Below are positions 1-7,212 of a DNA stretch of 13,198 nt, in pieces (position 1 is the first letter of the stretch; each line of letters starts with the position of its first letter). The DNA is taken from positions 28,955 through 42,152 of the forward strand of contig DBQD01000053.1 in NCBI GenBank assembly GCA_002305715.1, read 5' to 3'. A program made the position numbers and the translations under genes. The notes under the pieces are model-generated. The model did not search any database, was not told the DNA's origin, and was given only the letters and a program-made list of their open reading frames with translations. The stretch is from Proteiniphilum sp. UBA1403 (GTDB taxonomy: Bacteria; Bacteroidota; Bacteroidia; Bacteroidales; Dysgonomonadaceae).

Positions 1-401
1 CCTGCAGAAATGGCAAAAGCCATGTAGTTGGCATAGGCTGGCTCGGGGACGATAATCTCGTCATCCGGATTCAGGCAGGCCAAAAAAGCATACAGTACCG
101 CCTCTGACCCTCCCGCTGTAACAATTATTTGATTGGGTGTTAGGTCGATATCATATTTCTTGTAATAGAGAGTAAGGTTTTCCCTGTAATTGAGGTAACC
201 GTCGCTGGGACTATATTCCAAGGTAGTACGATCGATTGCACGAATTGCATCGAGTGCTGTCACCGGTGAAGGCAGGTCGGGTTGACCAATATTGAGGTGG
301 TATACTTTTACTCCCTCTGCTTTTGCAGCATCGGAGAGTGGTGCTAATTTTCGTATGGGAGATGCGGGCATTTGTACCCCACGTTGGGAAATTTCCGGCA
401 T
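1..401 (-). CDS. PLP-dependent aminotransferase, class I/II (partial, N-terminal part)
   Basis: The reverse strand is open from an ATG at 401 to the window edge, giving the first 133 residues. The protein starts MPEISQRGVQMPASPIRKL and continues with NIGQPDLPSP (around residues 37-46), the SPSDGY stretch and TAGGSEA. These are typical of fold-type I aspartate/tyrosine-family aminotransferases, which transfer amino groups between amino acids and 2-oxo acids using pyridoxal phosphate in the cytoplasm. The GGSEA segment normally contacts the cofactor phosphate. The Schiff-base lysine and C-terminal half lie outside the window, so substrate and intactness cannot be judged. It is divergent from the GH16-like gene and has its own probable promoter (457-464). 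The family assignment is firm; a specific name such as AspC is not justified. Confidence 0.9.
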   Translation of the reverse strand, partial: MPEISQRGVQMPASPIRKLAPLSDAAKAEGVKVYHLNIGQPDLPSPVTALDAIRAIDRTTLEYSPSDGYLNYRENLTLYYKKYDIDLTPNQIIVTAGGSEAVLYAFLACLNPDDEIIVPEPAYANYMAFAISA

Positions 402-456
402 AATTACTGCAATATATGAATTGTTAACTACTGTGATAAAACTACAAAGTAGCAGG

Positions 457-464
457 CAAAGGTA
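457..464 (-). promoter_or_regulatory. Putative -7 promoter element for the aminotransferase gene
   Basis: Reading the minus strand, TACCTTTG matches the Bacteroidota -7 consensus TAnnTTTG exactly. It lies 55 bases upstream of the ATG at 401, a normal leader length for this phylum. No clean TTG -33 element is seen at the usual distance, so this is a moderate-confidence call based on one box and its position. Confidence 0.45.
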
Positions 465-496
465 GAAAAAAGTTTCTTTATGTGAGGTGGAATCCC

Positions 497-504
497 TACT
501 TTTG
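497..504 (+). promoter_or_regulatory. Putative -7 promoter element for the GH16-like lipoprotein gene
   Basis: TACTTTTG matches TAnnTTTG exactly and ends 28 bases before the ATG at 533. The -33 region is poor (TTTC rather than TTTG). Its position helps choose the start codon, because an in-frame ATG at 482 lies upstream of this box and would not be transcribed from it. Confidence 0.5.
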
Positions 505-532
505 CAACGAAAAATTAGAAAGTGAAACAAAA

Positions 533-1345
533 ATGATGAAAAAATCCATACTTTGGCTGACACTATCAGCAATAACATTAGGACTGTCAGCCTGTGCTGG
601 TCAGAAAGATAACAAAGAGGAAGAAAAAGAGCGAAAAGGTTGGGAACTTGTCTGGGAAGATGATTTCGATCAGTCACCTGTCACCGCAAATTGGGCAAAG
701 ACACCCCGCAATAAGAAATCCGCTGTGTTTCGCTATGTGAGTCAGAATGAAGGACTATATGTCTCTCAGGATGGCAATCTGGTATTGCGTGCCATGGCAA
801 ACACGGTATCGAATGACACCTTACCGTTTCTTACAGGTGGAATCAATCGCCCCGCATACAAAGCCGGCACCATTAACCGAATTGAAGTGCGTGCAAGAAT
901 GAATACCGTTGATGGAGCCATCCCTTATATTACATTAATACCGTTGAATACAACCGACAAGATATCCATCGATTTCATGGAACGATATGGATTGGACGAG
1001 TTCATTTACCAGTCGGTCACCTCAGAATATACCACTACATTGGGAATGCCCGATAATCCACCTTCAAGTGCACTTGTAGGTGTGAATCCGGTGCAATATC
1101 ACACCTATGCAGTGGAAACGTATGCCGACAGTATACTCTTCTTTGTGGATGATATTCGCACAAAGAAATACCCACGTATACTCACCAACATGCAAGGTCA
1201 GTTCCCGTTTTATGACTATAATTTCGACCTGTATATTGGCATACGACTGAACAAAGATGTAGACCCTGCAGCACTTCCGTCGGACTTTTTTATCGACTGG
1301 GTTCGCTACTATGAACTGCAGAAGCCAGAAGCAGCCAGCAATTAA
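533..1345 (+). CDS. GH16-fold lipoprotein with altered active-site nucleophile
   Basis: This is a 270-residue lipoprotein. A signal peptide leads to a lipobox LSAC with Cys21, followed by a charged linker rich in Lys and Glu. The rest resembles the GH16 beta-sandwich (laminarinase/lichenase) family: WELVWEDDF near the start, a W after about 15 residues, a NLVLRA strand, the INRIEVRARM strand and DGAIPYITLIP. It ends with FFIDWVRYYEL, the usual last strand. The GH16 catalytic signature E-I-D-x-M-E appears as SIDFME (residues 145-150). The nucleophile position is Ser145 (codon tcc at 965-967), while Asp147 and the acid/base Glu150 are kept. GH16 enzymes cleave beta-1,3/1,4-glucans or galactans; this one may be inactive or glycan-binding. 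The start at 533 is chosen because it begins the signal peptide and lies downstream of the promoter. It is monocistronic, ending at a strong terminator. Confidence 0.82.
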   Translation: MMKKSILWLTLSAITLGLSACAGQKDNKEEEKERKGWELVWEDDFDQSPVTANWAKTPRNKKSAVFRYVSQNEGLYVSQDGNLVLRAMANTVSNDTLPFLTGGINRPAYKAGTINRIEVRARMNTVDGAIPYITLIPLNTTDKISIDFMERYGLDEFIYQSVTSEYTTTLGMPDNPPSSALVGVNPVQYHTYAVETYADSILFFVDDIRTKKYPRILTNMQGQFPFYDYNFDLYIGIRLNKDVDPAALPSDFFIDWVRYYELQKPEAASN

Positions 1346-1359
1346 AGTATCAGCCCTAC

Positions 1360-1407
1360 AAAAAGAAGAGCGACCTCGCCATTACAAGCCGGGTCGCTCT
1401 TCTTTTT
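1360..1407. terminator. Bidirectional intrinsic terminator
   Basis: A perfect 16-bp stem pairs 1360-1375 (AAAAAGAAGAGCGACC) with 1392-1407, around a 16-base loop. The stem has a GC-rich inner part and an A-run and T-run at its outer ends, so it works as a terminator in both directions. It separates the GH16-like gene (plus) from queF (minus), which converge here. Confidence 0.9.
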
Positions 1408-1443
1408 ATGTATCGATTAATTTATTACGGCAACGATTTTCAT

Positions 1444-1902
1444 TTACAATGGAAACGAGTGGTTGAAGAGTCTCTCTTCGGCCAGTTTCTCATACTTTGT
1501 ACCTTTGCGTCCGTAGTTGGCATAGGGGTAGATGCTAATACCTCCACGTGGGGTGAAGATACCCGTCACCTCAATATATTTGGGATCCATCAATGCCACC
1601 AAATCCTTCATGATGATGTTCACGCAATCCTCGTGAAAAGCACCGTGGTTGCGAAAGCTGAAGAGGTAAAGCTTGAGGCTCTTGCTCTCCACCATCTTCA
1701 CATCTGGTATATAATCGATGCGGATCGTTGCAAAGTCGGGTTGTCCGGTAATAGGACATAGGCTCGTGAACTCCGGACAATCGAACGTTACCCAATAGTC
1801 GTTTCCCTGATGCTTGTTCACAAATGCTTCCAGCATCTCTGGCGCATAATCCTGTTTGTATATAGTCTTGCCACCCAAGTGGCTGAGTCCTTCTTGTTGC
1901 AT
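1444..1902 (-). CDS. queF: NADPH-dependent 7-cyano-7-deazaguanine reductase QueF (type I)
   Basis: This 152-residue cytoplasmic enzyme reduces the nitrile of preQ0 to the aminomethyl of preQ1 with two NADPH, in queuosine tRNA-modification synthesis. It is the short unimodular form. The thioimide-forming Cys49 sits in FTSLCPITGQPDF with the proton donor Asp56. The QueF motif follows as ESKSLKLYLFSFRNH (from Glu72), with His90 and Glu91 binding substrate. The Cys49/Asp56/Glu91 spacing equals that of the Bacillus subtilis enzyme (Cys55/Asp62/Glu97). It follows queC after 29 bases with no visible promoter between, so the two are probably co-transcribed. All catalytic residues are present. Confidence 0.97.
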   Translation of the reverse strand: MQQEGLSHLGGKTIYKQDYAPEMLEAFVNKHQGNDYWVTFDCPEFTSLCPITGQPDFATIRIDYIPDVKMVESKSLKLYLFSFRNHGAFHEDCVNIIMKDLVALMDPKYIEVTGIFTPRGGISIYPYANYGRKGTKYEKLAEERLFNHSFPL

Positions 1903-1931
1903 AATTGAGAAGTATTAGTAATTGAAGATGA

Positions 1932-2600
1932 TTATCCGTTTCGTTCAGCCAAGTACTCTTCCAGTCCTTTACGTCGTAACGTACAGGCTGGGCATTCACC
2001 ACAACCATCGGCTGGAATTCCGTTATAGCATGTAAGCGTTTCGTTGCGAACAATGTCGAAAACACCCAGCTCATCGGCAAGCTTCCAGACCTCCATTTTG
2101 TTGCGCCACATCAATGGTGTATGGATTACAAATTGCTTATCCATCGCTAAGTTGAGTGTGGCATTGACAGAATGGATGAACGTGTCGCGACAATCGGGAT
2201 AACCGCTGTAATCTGCTTCCGACACACCTGTAACCAAATGCCGAATATTCTGCGCATAGGCAATTGTGGCAGCGAAAGTCAGAAACAGCATATTTCGTCC
2301 CGGTACAAAGGTATTGGGGTATGAGTCGGCCGGCTTTTCGCGATCCATCAACATGGAGCTGTCGGTGAGAGAGTTTGGTGCCAATTGAGAGATGATGGTT
2401 GTGTCAAGTACCCGAAAAGGCACATCTGCCATAGCAGCAATGCGTCGTGCATTTTCCACCTCCTGCGTGTGACGCTGTCCGTAAGAGAAGCATAGAGCAT
2501 GAACATGACGAAAATTTTGTTTCGCCCAGTAGAGGCAAGTTGTAGAATCCTGACCTCCGGAGAAGAGTACAAGCGCATCCTGCGCCTTATAAGTTTGCAT
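1932..2600 (-). CDS. queC: 7-cyano-7-deazaguanine synthase QueC
   Basis: This 222-residue enzyme converts 7-carboxy-7-deazaguanine and ammonia to preQ0 using ATP, one step before QueF. The PP-loop SGGQDS (residues 14-19) marks an adenylating N-type ATPase. FVPGRN (98-103), the TGVSEADYSGYPDCR segment (124-138) and the C-terminal zinc site formed by Cys191, Cys200, Cys203 and Cys206 are all as expected for the family. It is the first gene of the queC-queF pair. The partners queD and queE, which make the QueC substrate, are not in this window. A probable promoter with both boxes and a structured leader of about 54 bases lie upstream. Confidence 0.97.
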   Translation of the reverse strand: MQTYKAQDALVLFSGGQDSTTCLYWAKQNFRHVHALCFSYGQRHTQEVENARRIAAMADVPFRVLDTTIISQLAPNSLTDSSMLMDREKPADSYPNTFVPGRNMLFLTFAATIAYAQNIRHLVTGVSEADYSGYPDCRDTFIHSVNATLNLAMDKQFVIHTPLMWRNKMEVWKLADELGVFDIVRNETLTCYNGIPADGCGECPACTLRRKGLEEYLAERNG

Positions 2601-2655
2601 GATTCTTTGTTTTTAATGTGGTTTCCTAAGCTACACAGAGAAGCAACCGCTTTTC
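2601..2655 (-). promoter_or_regulatory. Structured 5' leader of queC-queF, possible regulatory RNA
   Basis: On the minus strand the leader can form a hairpin in which GAAAAGC (2655-2649) pairs with GCTTCTC (2644-2638), with one mismatch, closing a GGTT loop (2648-2645). The loop can pair with AACC at 2623-2620, just before an A-rich stretch ahead of the ATG. That layout would be an H-type pseudoknot, but the sequence does not match the preQ1-I aptamer core I know. It is recorded as a candidate only; the pairings are short. Confidence 0.25.
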
Positions 2656-2660
2656 AGGTG

Positions 2661-2691
2661 CAAAATTAACTATTTTCTTCCACTTAATCAA
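2661..2691 (-). promoter_or_regulatory. Promoter of queC-queF
   Basis: Reading the minus strand, TTG (2691-2689), 20 bases, then TAATTTTG (2668-2661) gives a full Bacteroidota housekeeping promoter with ideal spacing. Transcription would begin near 2655, leaving a leader of about 54 bases before the queC ATG. The divergent pst promoter and its repeats lie just beyond the -33 box. Confidence 0.7.
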
Positions 2692-2714
2692 GTAAAAGAA
2701 TGATTCACAATAAA

Positions 2715-2754
2715 CTTAACATACATGTAACATTTTCGTCATCATATTGTAACA
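2715..2754 (+). promoter_or_regulatory. Probable PHO box: four 7-base direct repeats at 11-base period
   Basis: Four units start at 2715, 2726, 2737 and 2748: CTTAACA, TGTAACA, CGTCATC and TGTAACA, each followed by a 4-base spacer. Units two and four are identical and unit three is degenerate. The 7+4 layout with one unit per helical turn is that of PhoB (E. coli CTGTCAT repeats) and PhoP (Bacillus TTAACA repeats) sites. The last unit ends 9 bases before the -7 box and replaces the -33 box, as expected for activation by a PhoB-type regulator, which is encoded downstream at 7213-7899. The repeats are seen directly; binding is inferred. Confidence 0.7.
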
Positions 2755-2763
2755 AGCTTCCCC

Positions 2764-2771
2764 TATTTTTG
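2764..2771 (+). promoter_or_regulatory. -7 promoter element of the pst-pho operon
   Basis: TATTTTTG matches TAnnTTTG exactly and lies 37 bases upstream of the pstS ATG. The nearest TTG (2747-2749) is only 14 bases away, shorter than the usual spacing, and falls within the last PHO-box unit. This suggests a promoter that depends on an activator rather than on a -33 contact. Confidence 0.65.
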
Positions 2772-2808
2772 CGCAAGGAATTATAAAAGATACATTCAAT
2801 TCAAACAG

Positions 2809-3912
2809 ATGCGACATTTATCATTGTGCATGTTCCTGATACTGTTGCCCATATCGTGCAACAATATCTCAACCGAAACCGAAGTTCATCAAGCTCCAAC
2901 CTCCATCTCAGGTGCCGGTGCCACCTTCCCCAATCCCTATTATAACATTGTATTTCGTGATTATATGCGACATCATAGCCACATCACGGTTAACTATGGA
3001 GCAATTGGCAGTGGAGGAGGCATACGTAGTTTGCGCGACCGCTCGGTCGATTTTGGCGCGAGCGATGCCTTCCTCAGCGAGAAGGAGATAGAGACAATGG
3101 GGGCTGATGTCATACACATTGCTACCTGTATGGGAGGAGTGGTAATGGCCTACAGGTTGAAGGGGGTCGACAGCCTCCGGCTGACAGGTCCCCTTATTGC
3201 CGATATTTACATGGGTATCATTACAAAGTGGAACGACCCCCGTCTTGTGGCAGAGAATCCACATGCCATGCTTCCCGATTTGGAGATCACCCCCGTATAT
3301 CGTTCCGATGGGAGCGGTACAACCTATAATTTTTCTGAGTACCTTTGCGTGGTAAGTCCTCAATGGAACAGCATCATGGGCAAAGGGAAAGCACTGAAAT
3401 GGGAGGCCGGTATTGCGGCCAAGGGGAATCCGGGTGTGGCTGGTATTGTACAACAGACCGAAGGTGCCATAGGCTATATTGGATCCGAGTATGCACTGAC
3501 ATTGAAGTTGCCGACAGCGAGATTGAAAAACCGTGCCGGACGCTATGTCGATGCCACTTTGGAAACCATTTCAGCTGCAGCCAACAGCGAACTGCCGGAC
3601 GATATGCGGGCGACCATCACCAATTCCGACGATCCCAATGCCTATCCCATGAGCCTCTTTACCTGGATCCTTGTCTATAAGGATCAGCAATATGGGAATC
3701 GTACCCAGGAGGAGGCAATGCAGCTGATCGACCTATTGCAATATGTAATCAGTTCCGAGGGTCAAAAGGTGGCTGCTCAAATCAACTATGCACCCCTTCC
3801 CGTGCAGGCTCTAGAGAAAAACAGCCGACAGGTCCGTAAGATACATTATGGCGGAAAACCGCTTGTTCCTCAGGTGTCATCAGCAAGTGTAATAGGCAAC
3901 TTGAATGATTAA
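2809..3912 (+). CDS. pstS: Phosphate ABC transporter substrate-binding lipoprotein PstS
   Basis: This 367-residue protein binds inorganic phosphate outside the inner membrane and delivers it to PstCA. The short signal peptide ends in a lipobox PISC with Cys17, so it is membrane-anchored. The phosphate-binding loops are visible: SGAGATFP (residues 34-41), GSGGG (67-71), DFGASD (81-86) and RSDGSGTT (165-172). The TKWNDP segment (139-144) is also typical. It is the first gene of the operon and has a leader of about 30 bases with no Shine-Dalgarno sequence. pstC starts 6 bases after its stop. Expression is probably driven by the PHO box at 2715-2754. The assignment is secure. Confidence 0.97.
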   Translation: MRHLSLCMFLILLPISCNNISTETEVHQAPTSISGAGATFPNPYYNIVFRDYMRHHSHITVNYGAIGSGGGIRSLRDRSVDFGASDAFLSEKEIETMGADVIHIATCMGGVVMAYRLKGVDSLRLTGPLIADIYMGIITKWNDPRLVAENPHAMLPDLEITPVYRSDGSGTTYNFSEYLCVVSPQWNSIMGKGKALKWEAGIAAKGNPGVAGIVQQTEGAIGYIGSEYALTLKLPTARLKNRAGRYVDATLETISAAANSELPDDMRATITNSDDPNAYPMSLFTWILVYKDQQYGNRTQEEAMQLIDLLQYVISSEGQKVAAQINYAPLPVQALEKNSRQVRKIHYGGKPLVPQVSSASVIGNLND

Positions 3913-3918
3913 CTCCAT

Positions 3919-4776
3919 ATGAAAGATAAAATATTCAAGTCTTTTCTATTTGCTGCGGCATTGTTCATTCTGCTCTTGTTGGCAGCTATTGTCTATGCCT
4001 TGGTAAGTCGCTCTGGAGAGACATTTCAAACCTATGGCTTTTGGGGTTTTGTAACCAACTCAGAATGGGACCCTCGCTCAGCAACCGAAGAGTATGGCGC
4101 ACTCTCCTTTATCATGGGAACGCTATACACAGCTTTCCTTGCTCTCGTGCTTTGTGTTCCCTTTTCATTTTCTGTCGCGCTATTTAACGGTGAATATTTT
4201 AAAGGGAAGAAAATTGCAGGAGTAGTACGGTCGGTGGTCGACTTGCTCGCCGGCATCCCCTCCATTGTATATGGTCTGTGGGGTTTCTATACGGTGCGAC
4301 CAATCCTTATCGATTTAGGTGTGAGTGTACAAGGGTTCGGCATCATTCTCTCTGCGTTGGTCTTGGCCATCATGATTATCCCCTATGCCTCTTCGCTGAG
4401 TGGAGAATTCCTGTCGATGATATCCAACAACCTCAAGGAGGCTGCCTATAGTTTGGGAGCAACCCGACTAGAAGTGGTGAAGCATGTAAGCCTACCAAAT
4501 GCAGCTTCGGGCATTGTGGCCTCCTACATTTTGGCATTGGGTAGAGCGTTGGGTGAGACCATGGCCGTAACCATGCTCATTGGGAACACCAACCGCATTC
4601 CCGGAGGATTACGCGACACCGGCAATACCATGGCCAGCGTCATTGCCAATCAGTTTGGTGAAGCCGATGGATTAAAGCTCAGTGCGTTGATTGCCATTGG
4701 GTTGTTATTGTTCATCATAACAGCTCTTATCAATCTGATAGCCAAGCTTGTCATGAAAAAACTATCGCACGCATGA
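3919..4776 (+). CDS. pstC: Phosphate ABC transporter permease PstC
   Basis: This 285-residue inner-membrane protein forms half of the phosphate channel. An N-terminal membrane segment (about residues 8-29) is followed by a periplasmic stretch and five further hydrophobic segments. The cytoplasmic EAA loop, which docks onto PstB, is NLKEAAYSLGATRLEVVKHV (from residue 171, with Glu174 and Gly180). The GRALGETMAVTMLIGN stretch (208-223) is characteristic of PstC. Its stop codon overlaps the pstA start (ATGA at 4773), indicating translational coupling. PstC and the related PstA are told apart by order and by this GETMAV motif. Confidence 0.96.
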   Translation: MKDKIFKSFLFAAALFILLLLAAIVYALVSRSGETFQTYGFWGFVTNSEWDPRSATEEYGALSFIMGTLYTAFLALVLCVPFSFSVALFNGEYFKGKKIAGVVRSVVDLLAGIPSIVYGLWGFYTVRPILIDLGVSVQGFGIILSALVLAIMIIPYASSLSGEFLSMISNNLKEAAYSLGATRLEVVKHVSLPNAASGIVASYILALGRALGETMAVTMLIGNTNRIPGGLRDTGNTMASVIANQFGEADGLKLSALIAIGLLLFIITALINLIAKLVMKKLSHA

Positions 4777-5648
4777 ATCAGAATATATCCATATCATACA
4801 AGTCGAGAAAAGCAAAAGACAAAACGCTCTTCATGCTGGTTTGTTTATGCTCTGCCATAGCCATGGTACCCCTTTTCTTCATCGTCTGGGATGTTATTTC
4901 CAAAGGATATAAGAACTTTAACTTCCGTCTCTTTACGGAGGTAACACCTTCGTCGATGGACGCCCTTATGGCCACCACAAACGGAGAACCTATACCGGGT
5001 GGAATCATCAACGGAATCACTGGCTCCCTGCTGATAGTGGGTCTGGCCATACTCTTTGCTGTTCCGCTGGGTCTCTTCATCGGTATTTACCTATCGAATA
5101 ACCGAGGTAAACGCTTTGCCCGCTTAGTCAGCTATCTCACCGACCTACTACAGGGGATGCCCTCCATCGTGATAGGTATCATTGCGTATGCGTGGGTCGT
5201 AAAACCTCTGGGTGGTTACTCTGCCCTCGCCGGTAGCGTGGCGCTGGCAATCATGATGTTACCAATGATTGTGCGGTCAACTGAAGAGACCCTGAAAATG
5301 TTGCCACCGGCCTATAAGGAAGCGGGACTTGCCCTGGGTGCCTCCTATACCAATGTGGTTTTCAGAATACTACTCCCCTCAGGATTTGGTGGAATCTTCA
5401 CCGGCATCCTTCTTGCCATCTCAAGGGTAATGGGTGAAACCGCACCTTTGATGCTCACAGCCCTGGGCGCTACGGTGGTAAACTGGAAAATAATGGAACC
5501 CACCAGCGCCATTCCCTTGCTTATATGGGATTTTTACAATGATCCCAACTTGGTGGACCTTATCTGGTCTTCTTCGCTGTTGTTACTCATAGTCATATTC
5601 TTATTAAACTGGATAGCAAAAATTGTCGCTCGTAAATGGAACGTATAA
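4773..5648 (+). CDS. pstA: Phosphate ABC transporter permease PstA
   Basis: This 291-residue inner-membrane protein is the second half of the phosphate channel. It has an N-terminal membrane segment (about 18-42) and a soluble loop. The permease core contains LLQGMPSIVIGI (125-136), the EAA loop beginning at Glu183 (EAGLALGASY) and SRVMGETAPLMLTALGA (217-233), the form typical of PstA. It begins with an ATGA overlap with pstC and its last 13 bases overlap the start of pstB, so the transporter subunits are translationally coupled. No defect is seen. Confidence 0.96.
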   Translation: MNQNISISYKSRKAKDKTLFMLVCLCSAIAMVPLFFIVWDVISKGYKNFNFRLFTEVTPSSMDALMATTNGEPIPGGIINGITGSLLIVGLAILFAVPLGLFIGIYLSNNRGKRFARLVSYLTDLLQGMPSIVIGIIAYAWVVKPLGGYSALAGSVALAIMMLPMIVRSTEETLKMLPPAYKEAGLALGASYTNVVFRILLPSGFGGIFTGILLAISRVMGETAPLMLTALGATVVNWKIMEPTSAIPLLIWDFYNDPNLVDLIWSSSLLLLIVIFLLNWIAKIVARKWNV

Positions 5649-6421
5649 ACACCCCAACTGCACAAAATGCAGTGTTGCAACTGAAAGATGTATCGGTTTC
5701 CTACTCACCCGGAAAATATGCGGTGAAGAAGGTCAATGCCGACATATTTCCACACACCATAACCGCCATCATGGGTCCTTCGGGGTGTGGAAAGAGTACC
5801 CTTTTGCGTGCCATCAACCGCATGCACGGCCTCTATGCAAACATCCAGACCACCGGAGAGATCATTCTCAAAGGCAAAAATGTGCTGGCAATGGATCCCA
5901 TGGTGGTGCGCCGCATGGCGGGGATGGTATTTCAACAACCCAATCCTTTTCCTACCATGAGTATCTACGATAATGTACTGGCGGGCTACACTCTTAATGG
6001 CATCCGACTTAATCGCAATGAGAAAGATGAAATTGTGGAGCAAAGCCTTAAGAGCGTATCGCTGTGGGAGGAGGTGAAAGATGTGATGAACAAGCGGGGA
6101 TCGTTCCTCTCGGGGGGACAGCAGCAACGCCTCTGCATTGCTCGCACACTGGCCCTGAAACCGGAAGTGCTGCTAATGGACGAACCCACTTCGGCACTCG
6201 ACCCCATCTCTACGAACAAAATCGAGGAGTTGTTGTTGGAACTAAAGCAACAGTATACCATCATCATTGTCACCCACAACATGTCGCAGGCTGCTCGTAT
6301 ATCCGACAATTCCATGTTCATGTACCTGGGAGAATTGGTAGAGCATGGCAACACCACCCAAATGTTCACCAAACCGAAACACAAACGAACCGAGGAGTAT
6401 CTAACGGGGGTATTTGGATGA
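5636..6421 (+). CDS. pstB: Phosphate ABC transporter ATP-binding protein PstB
   Basis: This 261-residue cytoplasmic ATPase powers phosphate import through PstCA. All ABC motifs are present: Walker A GPSGCGKST (residues 47-55), the Q-loop in FQQPNPFP (99-106), signature LSGGQ (158-162), Walker B LLMDEP (179-184) and the H-loop His214 in VTHN. FQQPNPFP is diagnostic for PstB among ABC ATPases. The start at 5636 overlaps the end of pstA by 13 bases; no later in-frame ATG precedes Walker A except the one inside it. phoU follows after 25 bases. Confidence 0.97.
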   Translation: MERINTPTAQNAVLQLKDVSVSYSPGKYAVKKVNADIFPHTITAIMGPSGCGKSTLLRAINRMHGLYANIQTTGEIILKGKNVLAMDPMVVRRMAGMVFQQPNPFPTMSIYDNVLAGYTLNGIRLNRNEKDEIVEQSLKSVSLWEEVKDVMNKRGSFLSGGQQQRLCIARTLALKPEVLLMDEPTSALDPISTNKIEELLLELKQQYTIIIVTHNMSQAARISDNSMFMYLGELVEHGNTTQMFTKPKHKRTEEYLTGVFG

Positions 6422-6446
6422 TTTCATTATTTCAATCGATTGCACA

Positions 6447-7181
6447 ATGGATAAACTGAACGAAAAAAGAGAACCAACCCCTGCCTTGGGGATCAAAGAT
6501 AAATATCTGGAGCAACTGCATAGCGATTTCCAACTGATATCCGAGATTGTATTGACACAAATATCACTGGCTTCGTCGCTGTTGCAACAAACGCCCAACG
6601 AAGTCTTGCTGTTCGAACTGAAGCGCAACGAAAAGATTATCAATTCTCTCGATATCACCATCAAGGAGAAGGTGATCCATGCAATCATGCTTTTCACACC
6701 GCGTGCGTCCGATTTGCGACGATTAATGGCGTATCACGACATGACCATTTCCATGGAGCGGGTGGGCGATCTCATTGAAAATATTATTGAAATGTTGTTG
6801 GAAATCGATTTCACCATGGAGGGGTTCGATGCATACAAAAAACCACTCGAGAAGATGTTTGTACAGACCAACAAGATGATCCAAAAAGCTATTTTTTCCT
6901 TTGCAGGGGGTAGCAACGAAATGGCCTACGAAACCATTTCCATGGATGATAAGGTCGATAAGCTGGAACGAAAAATTGGACGCAAGCTGGCCGATGGGTT
7001 CTCCAATGAGACGCATACAACTCAATCGCTGGTCAATATTATGAATATCAATAGTATTTCCTACTTTCTGGAAAGGATAGGCGATAAGGCGGTCGACATT
7101 GCCGAGTCGGCTGTCTACCTGATTGAGGGACGTGACATTCGCCATGTAAAGGATCCAAACCCAATGGAGGAGAACACATAA
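6447..7181 (+). CDS. phoU: Phosphate signalling adaptor PhoU
   Basis: This 244-residue cytoplasmic, all-helical protein couples the transport state of Pst to the histidine kinase and keeps the regulon off when phosphate is ample. The family has two three-helix bundles with metal-binding repeats; here they appear as ERVGD (residues 104-108) and ERIGD (209-213), each followed by a helix containing N or E residues. I chose the ATG at 6447. The frame extends upstream to a TTG at 6414 that would overlap pstB by 8 bases, but the extra 11 residues do not look like PhoU. About 25 residues precede the first helix. It lies between the transporter and the two-component genes, as expected for the adaptor between them. 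Confidence 0.94.
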   Translation: MDKLNEKREPTPALGIKDKYLEQLHSDFQLISEIVLTQISLASSLLQQTPNEVLLFELKRNEKIINSLDITIKEKVIHAIMLFTPRASDLRRLMAYHDMTISMERVGDLIENIIEMLLEIDFTMEGFDAYKKPLEKMFVQTNKMIQKAIFSFAGGSNEMAYETISMDDKVDKLERKIGRKLADGFSNETHTTQSLVNIMNINSISYFLERIGDKAVDIAESAVYLIEGRDIRHVKDPNPMEENT

Positions 7182-7212
7182 AGAGCAACATAACAGATCA
7201 ATTTTGTACATC

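Noticed and set aside
482..532. Upstream in-frame ATG at 482 for the GH16-like gene.
   Set aside because: It lies upstream of the TACTTTTG promoter box at 497-504 and adds 17 residues ahead of a clear lipoprotein signal peptide.
2601..2655. Canonical preQ1-I riboswitch call for the queC leader.
   Set aside because: The expected small C-rich loop and the class I core sequence are absent; only a looser pseudoknot possibility remains, reported as a finding.
2908..3453. 181-codon open frame antisense to pstS.
   Set aside because: It is a shadow of the pstS reading frame: no family resemblance, no promoter and no ordered composition. The same applies to the other antisense frames under pstB, phoU and the fucosidase gene.
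6414..6446. TTG start for phoU overlapping pstB by 8 bases.
   Set aside because: The 11 added residues do not resemble PhoU, and an ATG at 6447 gives a normal family length.
7199..7206. CAATTTTG as an internal promoter for the response regulator.
   Set aside because: It misses the first T of the consensus, lacks a TTG about 20 bases upstream and sits only 6 bases before the ATG.
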